From a bacterium (lineage in GTDB: Bacteria; Krumholzibacteriota; Krumholzibacteria; LZORAL124-64-63), in NCBI GenBank assembly GCA_016873405.1, contig VGXH01000050.1, positions 1 through 9,089 on the forward strand: DNA of 9,089 nt. Reading direction: 5' to 3'. Below, in pieces: positions 4,876 to 9,089 of this stretch. The notes beneath the pieces are model-generated. The model worked only from the letters and a program-made list of their open reading frames with translations. It had not been told where the DNA came from and did not search any database. The position numbers and the translations under genes are program-made. Every line of letters begins with the position of its first letter. Position 1 is the first letter of the stretch.

Positions 4876-6624
4876 ATGCGGGACTGGACGATCGGCAGAC
4901 GGATCACGGGAGGCTTCTGTCTGGTGCTGGCGGCCATGGCTGCCGTCGTGACGGTCGGAGTCGTCGGGATCGGCGGTATCATCCGCAACGCCGATGAAGT
5001 CATCGCCGGCAACCAGCTCAAGGCCGAGATCCTGCAACGCGAGGTCGATCACCTGAACTGGGCGCTCAAGGTCCAGGCGGCCGCGCAGAACGGCGGCAAG
5101 TCGGACGTCGAGATCCAGACGGATCCCACCCAGTGCGCGTTCGGCCGCTGGTATCTGAGCGAGGATCGGAAGCGGGCCGAGGCCGCCATGCCGGAGCTCG
5201 CGGACATCCTGCGCCGGATCGACGACCCCCACCGGCGCCTGCACGAGGGCGCCGCCCGCCTGCTCGGCGCCGACGGCGAGGACGCGCTGGCCGTCTACCG
5301 GGAATCGACGGCGCCGGCGCTGGCCGAGGTCCGCGGACTCCTGCACGAAGCTGTCGAGACGGCCGCGGCCGGCGTCAAGACCAACGAGGCCATGCAGGCG
5401 GCGGCGGCGCGCTCCACGCGCGTGGCGGTGCTGGCGCTGGGGATCGTCGCCCTGCTGGCGAGCGCCGTCCTGGCTTATCTGCTGACGCGCTCGGTCGTCG
5501 GCCCGCTGCGCCGGCTCGCCGGCGGACTGTCCTCCGGCTCGGAGCGGAACGCCGCCGCCGCGCGCCAGGTCTCCGCGACCGGCGCCTCTCTCGCCGACGG
5601 CGCCAGCCGCCAGGCGGCCGCCCTCGAACAGGCCGGCTCTTCCATGGAGGAAATGGCCGCGAAGACGCGCCAGAACGCCATGAATGCCACCAGCGCCAAC
5701 GCCCTGGCGTCGCAGGCCCGGCAGAGCGCCGACCGCGGCGTGTCCGCGATGGCGCGCATGAACGCCGCCATCGACGACATCAAGAAGTCGAGCGACTCGA
5801 CCGCGCGCATCGTCAAGACCATCGACGAAATCGCCTTCCAGACCAACCTGCTGGCGCTGAACGCCGCGGTCGAGGCGGCGCGCGCCGGCGAGGCCCCCAA
5901 GGGCTTCGCGGTGGTGGCGGAGGAAGTGCGCAACCTGGCGCAGCGCAGCGCGGAGTCGGCCCGCAGCACCTCCCATCTGATCGAGGAGTCCGTGCGCAAC
6001 TCCGAGAGCGGCGTGGCCATCACGCGCGAGGTGGGCCAGGCGCTGGCGGACATCAGCAGCGCCGTCGGCCAGGTGGACGAACTGGTGGCCGACATCGCCA
6101 GGGCCAGCAACGAGCAGGCCGAGGGCTTCGCGCAGATCAACGCGGCCGTGGGGCAGATGGACCAGATCACGCAGGCGAACGCCGCCAACGCCGAACAGAC
6201 CGCTTCGGCGAGCGAGCAGTTGTCGAGCCAGGCCGTGGAGATGTCGGCGATGGTGCGCGGCCTCGAGGCGATGGTCCGCGGCTGCCACCGGTCCGGGACG
6301 AAGGCGGCGGCTGGGTCAGTGGCCGACGGCAAGCGCAGGTCGACCGCGGCCCCGGCGCCCTCGGCAGTGCGCACAGCGCCCGCGCGCATCGCGCCGCCGG
6401 CCCCCGCGCGCGCGGGCGGCGTCGGGCCCAGGCCCGCGCCCACCGCCGCCACGGCCGCGGCCGCCACGGCCGCGGCCGCCACCGCCGCGGCCACCACCGC
6501 CGCGACCGCCACCGCCGCGGCGGCGTCCATGCCGACCCGACGCGGGCAGATCGATCATGTGATCCCTTTCGACGACGACGAGTTGGACCTCGTCGGGACG
6601 AACGGCGACCTGATCGACATCTGA
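4876..6624 (+). CDS. Methyl-accepting chemotaxis protein with extracytoplasmic CZB-like zinc module
   Basis: An inner-membrane chemoreceptor of 582 residues that would signal through CheW/CheA. Order: basic N-terminus, TM1 about 14-35, periplasmic region 36-181, TM2 about 182-204, a very short HAMP-like joint ([15 protein letters not shown], 204-218), then the coiled-coil signalling domain about 220-470. The hairpin tip [20 protein letters not shown] (316-335) is canonical; the next turn reads [18 protein letters not shown], with proline where glycine is common. The periplasmic part holds H59-L-N-W62, C87-A-F-G-R-W92 and H119-x3-H123, matching the three-His/one-Cys zinc site of CZB domains, which in other receptors are usually cytoplasmic. 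After the coiled coil comes an Ala/Thr/Pro linker (about 475-555) and an acidic tail, [12 protein letters not shown], ending GDLIDI, which may dock CheR/CheB. No other chemotaxis gene lies in the window. Family assignment is certain; the CZB call is strong from motifs but not verified by search. Confidence 0.95.
   Translation: MRDWTIGRRITGGFCLVLAAMAAVVTVGVVGIGGIIRNADEVIAGNQLKAEILQREVDHLNWALKVQAAAQNGGKSDVEIQTDPTQCAFGRWYLSEDRKRAEAAMPELADILRRIDDPHRRLHEGAARLLGADGEDALAVYRESTAPALAEVRGLLHEAVETAAAGVKTNEAMQAAAARSTRVAVLALGIVALLASAVLAYLLTRSVVGPLRRLAGGLSSGSERNAAAARQVSATGASLADGASRQAAALEQAGSSMEEMAAKTRQNAMNATSANALASQARQSADRGVSAMARMNAAIDDIKKSSDSTARIVKTIDEIAFQTNLLALNAAVEAARAGEAPKGFAVVAEEVRNLAQRSAESARSTSHLIEESVRNSESGVAITREVGQALADISSAVGQVDELVADIARASNEQAEGFAQINAAVGQMDQITQANAANAEQTASASEQLSSQAVEMSAMVRGLEAMVRGCHRSGTKAAAGSVADGKRRSTAAPAPSAVRTAPARIAPPAPARAGGVGPRPAPTAATAAAATAAAATAAATTAATATAAAASMPTRRGQIDHVIPFDDDELDLVGTNGDLIDI
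6451..6525 (+). repeat. 15-bp tandem repeat encoding the Ala/Thr tether of the chemoreceptor
   Basis: Five consecutive 15-bp units start at 6451, 6466, 6481, 6496 and 6511. The first two are identical (ACGGCCGCGGCCGCC); the others differ at a few positions. They encode residues 526-550 as TAAAA, TAAAA, TAAAT, TAATA and TAAAA. The unit is a multiple of three, so copy-number change would keep the frame and only lengthen or shorten the tether to the acidic tail. Confidence 0.85.
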
Positions 6625-6699
6625 CGCCGGCGCCCGGCCCGGCCCGGCGACCTCGACGGCTTTCTGGCGCCACGCACCGGACCTCCGCGCCCGGGTGCG

Positions 6700-6747
6700 C
6701 ACGGCCGAGCGCCCTCACGGCCGGGCGCCCACACGGCCGGGCGCCCC
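6700..6747 (+). repeat. Three tandem 16-bp repeats abutting a promoter
   Basis: Units are CACGGCCGAGCGCCCT (6700-6715), CACGGCCGGGCGCCCA (6716-6731) and CACGGCCGGGCGCCCC (6732-6747). They are head to tail without spacers, differing at one internal position and at the last base. Copies 2 and 3 each contain the 8-bp palindrome GGGCGCCC. The array ends one base before the -35 element of the laminin-B gene promoter. Just upstream lie small hairpins (CGCCGG 6625-6630 with CCGGCG 6644-6649; CGCACC 6673-6678 with GGTGCG 6694-6699) that may mark the 3' end of the chemoreceptor message. A regulator-binding role for the repeats is inference. Confidence 0.8.
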
Positions 6748-6748
6748 C

Positions 6749-6778
6749 TTGACCCCACGCTCCCGCTTGTGCCATGAT
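6749..6778 (+). promoter_or_regulatory. Extended -10 sigma70-type promoter for the laminin-B gene
   Basis: TTGACC (6749-6754, 5 of 6 to the -35 consensus), an 18-nt spacer and CATGAT (6773-6778, 4 of 6 to the -10 consensus), preceded immediately by TG at 6770-6771 as in extended -10 promoters. A start near 6785 would leave about 37 nt before the ATG at 6822. This is the best promoter in the window. Confidence 0.6.
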
Positions 6779-6808
6779 CAGTGACGAACCAAGTCCGCTT
6801 TGCGGGAA

Positions 6809-6814
6809 AGGGGG
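6809..6814 (+). promoter_or_regulatory. Ribosome binding site deciding the ATG start at 6822
   Basis: AGGGGG lies 7 nt upstream of ATG 6822. The frame stays open back to an ATG at 6774, but that one lies inside the -10 element. The 6822 start alone gives a clean signal peptide. Confidence 0.65.
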
Positions 6815-6821
6815 CGTCTCG

Positions 6822-7724
6822 ATGTCCTGCCGCATCCGACTCGGCGGCCTGGTCACGGTCGCGCTGCTGGCGATCGCCGGCCCGGCCCGCGCCCAACTGG
6901 CGTCCTACTTCGGCGAGGACGCCGAGGGCTGGTACGTCCGCGACCTCAGCTGCAGCAACTACAACTCGATCGTGGCCACCCACCAGCCGACCTGGCACGC
7001 CACCGGCGGCGACCCCGGCGGCTACGTGTCACACCATGACGTGACGAACCAGTGCGCGTTCTTCGTGGCGCCGGCGTCCTGGCTGGGCGACCGCTCCACG
7101 TACGCCGGCGGCACCCTGACCTTCTCGCTCACCTCGACCGAGCGCGACTGGGCCGGCTCGGACGTGGTGATCCTGATCGGCGCCGGTCGGGTCATCTGCC
7201 ACGAGCTGCCGCAGCTGCCGCCGGCGCCGCCGGCCTGGGGCCGTTACATCGTGCCGCTCGACGCCGCCGCGTTCCGCTACAACAACAGCGGCGGGGCCGT
7301 CGTCACGGCCGCTCACTTCGCCGCCGTGCTGGCGGACGTCGACGCGCTCATGCTGCCGTGCGAGTTCGGGGCCGAGATCGAGGAGACCGTGGGACTCGAC
7401 AGCGTTCGGCTGGTGCTCCCGGCCAGCGCGGCGCCGGCGCCCGTCGCGGCAGTCGCTCTGTCGGCGATCCCCAATCCCTTCAACCCGTCCACCACGCTGG
7501 CCTTCGAGCTGCCGCGGGCGATGCCGGTCCGTCTGACGGTGCACGACGCGGCCGGGCGCCTGGTGCGCGTGCTGCGTGATGGGCGGGAGGGCGTGCCCGG
7601 GCGCAACGAGGAGGTGTGGGACGGCCGCGATGAACGCGGCCGCGGGGAGCCGTCGGGGGTCTACTTCGCGAGGGTGGACGCGGCGGCGTTCAGCGCGACG
7701 ACACGGGTGACGTTGTTGCGCTGA
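6822..7724 (+). CDS. Secreted laminin-B-domain protein with FlgD-Ig/type IX-like sorting tail
   Basis: 300 residues. A signal peptide (MSCRIRLGGLVTVALLAIAG...) with cleavage at A-R-A|Q 24/25 exports it. Residues about 26-199 match the laminin B (domain IV) fold: ASYFGEDAEGWYVRD at 27-41, then a GGDPGGYVSHHD segment, then FFVAPASWLGDRSTYAGGTL, SDVVILIGAG, W139 before the RYIVPL strand, and a final LDSVRLVLP. In bacteria this domain sits on extracellular proteins and is thought to bind ligands or glycans; no catalytic residues are known for it. Four cysteines (44, 78, 126, 180) could form disulfides outside the cell. After an Ala/Pro linker, residues about 213-300 form the FlgD-Ig-like tail: AIPNPFNPSTTLAFELP, then LTVHDAAGRLVRVLRDG, a WDGRDERGRG segment and SGVYFARV. 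Such tails mark surface-delivered or secreted proteins in FCB-group lineages. It has its own promoter and ends inside the convergent kinase gene by 35 bp. Confidence 0.88.
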   Translation: MSCRIRLGGLVTVALLAIAGPARAQLASYFGEDAEGWYVRDLSCSNYNSIVATHQPTWHATGGDPGGYVSHHDVTNQCAFFVAPASWLGDRSTYAGGTLTFSLTSTERDWAGSDVVILIGAGRVICHELPQLPPAPPAWGRYIVPLDAAAFRYNNSGGAVVTAAHFAAVLADVDALMLPCEFGAEIEETVGLDSVRLVLPASAAPAPVAAVALSAIPNPFNPSTTLAFELPRAMPVRLTVHDAAGRLVRVLRDGREGVPGRNEEVWDGRDERGRGEPSGVYFARVDAAAFSATTRVTLLR

Positions 7725-9089
7725 GCGGGTCGGCGGGCTGGTCCGCCGACACCCTGCCGACGACTTCGGCGATGGCGGCGACCAGGGCGCTGCCGGTGAT
7801 CGGCTTGGGCAGGTAGCCGTCCATGCCCGCCGCCAGGCAGCGTTCGCGATCCCCGCTCATGGCGTGCGCCGTCAGGGCGATGATCGGGACATGACCGCCG
7901 CTGAGGGCTTCGCACCGCCTGATCTCCTGCGTGGCCTGGAAGCCGTCCATGCGCGGCATCTGCACGTCCATGAGCACGACGTCGAACGACCGCTCGGCCA
8001 GCGCCGCGAGCGCCTGCAGTCCGTCCGCCGCGGTCACGACGCGGTGCTGCCACTTCTCGAGCAGCCTCTGGGCCAGGACGCGGTTGAAGTCGTTGTCATC
8101 CACCAGCAGGACGTCCAGGGGCAGGACCGGCGCCGCTGCGGCCGGCGCGGGCGCCGGCCGCGCCGCCGCGGCAGCGCCCAGAATCCTGCTCAGGCGCTCG
8201 ATCAGGTCGGACCGCTTCACGGGCTTCGTCATCGTGGCCGCGATCCGCAGCTCCCCGCACCGGCCGCTGTCGTCGGCCGTGCTTCCCGAGGAGAGCATGA
8301 CGATCTCGATGCCCGCCAGTTCCCGGCTGGCGCGGATCGATTCGGCCGTCGCGATCCCGTCCATGCCGGGCATCTGCCCGTCCAGCACCACCAGCTTGTA
8401 GGGTTCGGCGACGGCGGCGGCCCGCAGCAGTTCGGCCAGCGCCGCCTGGCCGCCGTCGACCGTCACGCACCTCAGTCCCCAGTGCCCGATCTGGTGCTGC
8501 AGGATGCGACGGTTCGTGGCGTTGTCGTCGACGACGAGCACGCGCGCCCCCGCACACACGGGCGGCAGCGCCGCGTCGGAAGAAGCGCCGCTTTCGGCGC
8601 CGCAGGCGAAGCGCGCCGTGAAATGGAAGGTGCTGCCGCGGCCGACTTCGCTCTCCACCCAGATGCGGCCGCCCATCATCGTCGCCAGTCGCTGCGAGAT
8701 CGTCAGGCCCAGGCCGGTCCCCCCATGGGCGCGGGTCGACGAGGTGTCGGCCTGGGTGAAGTGCTCGAAGATGGAGTCGACCTTGTCGCGGGGGATGCCG
8801 ATGCCGGTGTCCTTGACGTCGAAGCCGATCTCGATCGTCTTCGCATCCCAGGCCAGGAGCCGGGCCCCGACCACGACCTCGCCGTGGTCGGTGAACTTGA
8901 TGGCGTTGCCGGCCAGATTGATCAGGATCTGCCGCAGACGGAGCGGGTCGCCGACCAGCCGGTCCGGCACGTCCACCTGCACGTCGCAGGCCAGTTCAAG
9001 GCCCTTCTGGTGCGCGCGGAAGCTCAGGGTCTGCGCGGCGGAGTCGAGGCAGTCGCGCAGGCTGAACGGCTCACGGCTGAGCTCCAAAA
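7690..9089 (-). CDS. Hybrid sensor histidine kinase, C-terminal part (HATPase, REC, REC; 5' truncated)
   Basis: The gene runs off the right edge; 465 complete codons are visible. Numbering from the first full codon (TTG, an internal Leu in the 'LELSREPFSLRDCL' linker that follows the phospho-acceptor helix), the HATPase has the N box L58-AGNAIKF with N57/N61, the G1 box D93-T-G-I-G, the F box FEHFTQAD at 107-114, and the G2 box HGGTGLGL at 121-128. Receiver 1 (about 181-305) has acidic D187/D188, phospho-acceptor D236, S266 and K288. Receiver 2 (about 324-445) has D330/D331, D374, T406 and K428. An Ala/Pro linker at 304-323 separates them. All phosphotransfer residues are present in both receivers. 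The HisKA helix and any sensor domain are outside the window, as is an Hpt domain if one exists; none follows receiver 2. It acts as a phosphorelay kinase, with input and output unknown. Confidence 0.93.
   Translation of the reverse strand, partial: LELSREPFSLRDCLDSAAQTLSFRAHQKGLELACDVQVDVPDRLVGDPLRLRQILINLAGNAIKFTDHGEVVVGARLLAWDAKTIEIGFDVKDTGIGIPRDKVDSIFEHFTQADTSSTRAHGGTGLGLTISQRLATMMGGRIWVESEVGRGSTFHFTARFACGAESGASSDAALPPVCAGARVLVVDDNATNRRILQHQIGHWGLRCVTVDGGQAALAELLRAAAVAEPYKLVVLDGQMPGMDGIATAESIRASRELAGIEIVMLSSGSTADDSGRCGELRIAATMTKPVKRSDLIERLSRILGAAAAARPAPAPAAAAPVLPLDVLLVDDNDFNRVLAQRLLEKWQHRVVTAADGLQALAALAERSFDVVLMDVQMPRMDGFQATQEIRRCEALSGGHVPIIALTAHAMSGDRERCLAAGMDGYLPKPITGSALVAAIAEVVGRVSADQPADPLSATTSPVSSR

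Noticed and set aside
241..6288. A stop-free minus-strand frame of about 6 kb (potential 2,015-residue protein)
   Set aside because: Its codons are exact reverse complements of the codons of five consecutive plus-strand genes, which all happen to lie in the same frame (starts 364, 1222, 2416, 3442, 4876). Antisense stops would need the sense codons TTA, CTA or TCA, which high-GC genes avoid. The translation is Arg/His/Gly-rich without any domain.
6451..6525. CRISPR-like or mobile-element repeat in the chemoreceptor gene
   Set aside because: The units are 15 bp, directly contiguous without spacers, in frame, and encode a low-complexity linker.
5475..6530. Minus-strand open frame of 351 codons opposite the chemoreceptor
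   Set aside because: It overlaps an unmistakable chemoreceptor in full and is Ala/Ser-rich because it mirrors the repeat and coiled-coil codons. It has no recognisable motif.
6774..6821. ATG at 6774 as the start of the laminin-B gene
   Set aside because: It lies within the -10 element of the best promoter in the window and would put charged residues before the signal peptide. ATG 6822 has a proper ribosome binding site.
9085..9087. TTG at 9087-9085 as a true start of the hybrid kinase
   Set aside because: The residues around it match the linker between the phospho-acceptor helix and the HATPase of hybrid kinases, so the gene must continue beyond the window edge. There is also no room to see a ribosome binding site.
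1..9089. tRNA or rRNA genes, insertion sequences, attachment sites, phage or defence genes
   Set aside because: Nothing resembling a tRNA cloverleaf, rRNA segment, transposase or integrase motif, or terminal inverted repeats flanking a gene was found on either strand.

Overview
The window is about 9.1 kb of very GC-rich DNA (roughly 70% by eye). It reads like an ordinary chromosomal stretch from a Gram-negative bacterium. Two features point to an uncultured FCB-like lineage of the Eisenbacteria/Krumholzibacteriota type. One is a secreted protein ending in a FlgD-Ig/type IX-like sorting domain (the 'IPNPFNPST...WDGRDERG...SGVYFARV' pattern). The other is a small exported protein ending in a 'GAVKALFR'-like tail. 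The taxonomic placement is inference from protein style; there is no rRNA, tRNA or mobile element to anchor it.

Layout, left to right. (1) 1-343: the C-terminal end of an exported protein carrying a lamin-tail-like domain, followed 20 bp later by a small exported protein of unknown function (364-1047). (2) 1048-1221: an intergenic region with three copies of the heptamer GCGAATC and a weak promoter candidate. (3) 1222-4698: a tight same-strand cluster of serC (phosphoserine aminotransferase, Methanosarcina/alphaproteobacterial type), serA (short D-3-phosphoglycerate dehydrogenase without a regulatory domain) and a DUF1015 protein. Together serA and serC convert 3-phosphoglycerate to phosphoserine; no phosphoserine phosphatase is present in the window. 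(4) 4876-6624: a membrane chemoreceptor with an apparently extracytoplasmic CZB-like zinc-binding module, a standard signalling hairpin, and an Ala/Thr/Pro tether built from a 15-bp tandem repeat that ends in an acidic tail. (5) 6625-6821: a regulatory region with three tandem 16-bp repeats directly abutting a good extended -10 promoter. (6) 6822-7724: a secreted laminin-B-domain protein with the C-terminal sorting domain. (7) 7690-9089, minus strand: the C-terminal part of a hybrid sensor histidine kinase (HATPase plus two receiver domains). Its last 35 bp overlap the convergent laminin-B gene.

The serC-serA-DUF1015 group is the clearest functional unit. The chemoreceptor and hybrid kinase are both signalling genes, but nothing in the sequence links them. 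I see no defence system, CRISPR array, prophage or transposon. The points most worth following up are DUF1015's ParB/Srx-like DGHHR motif next to serA/serC with no serB, the position of the CZB module in the receptor, the repeat array abutting the laminin-B promoter, and the short C-terminal tail motif on the small exported protein.
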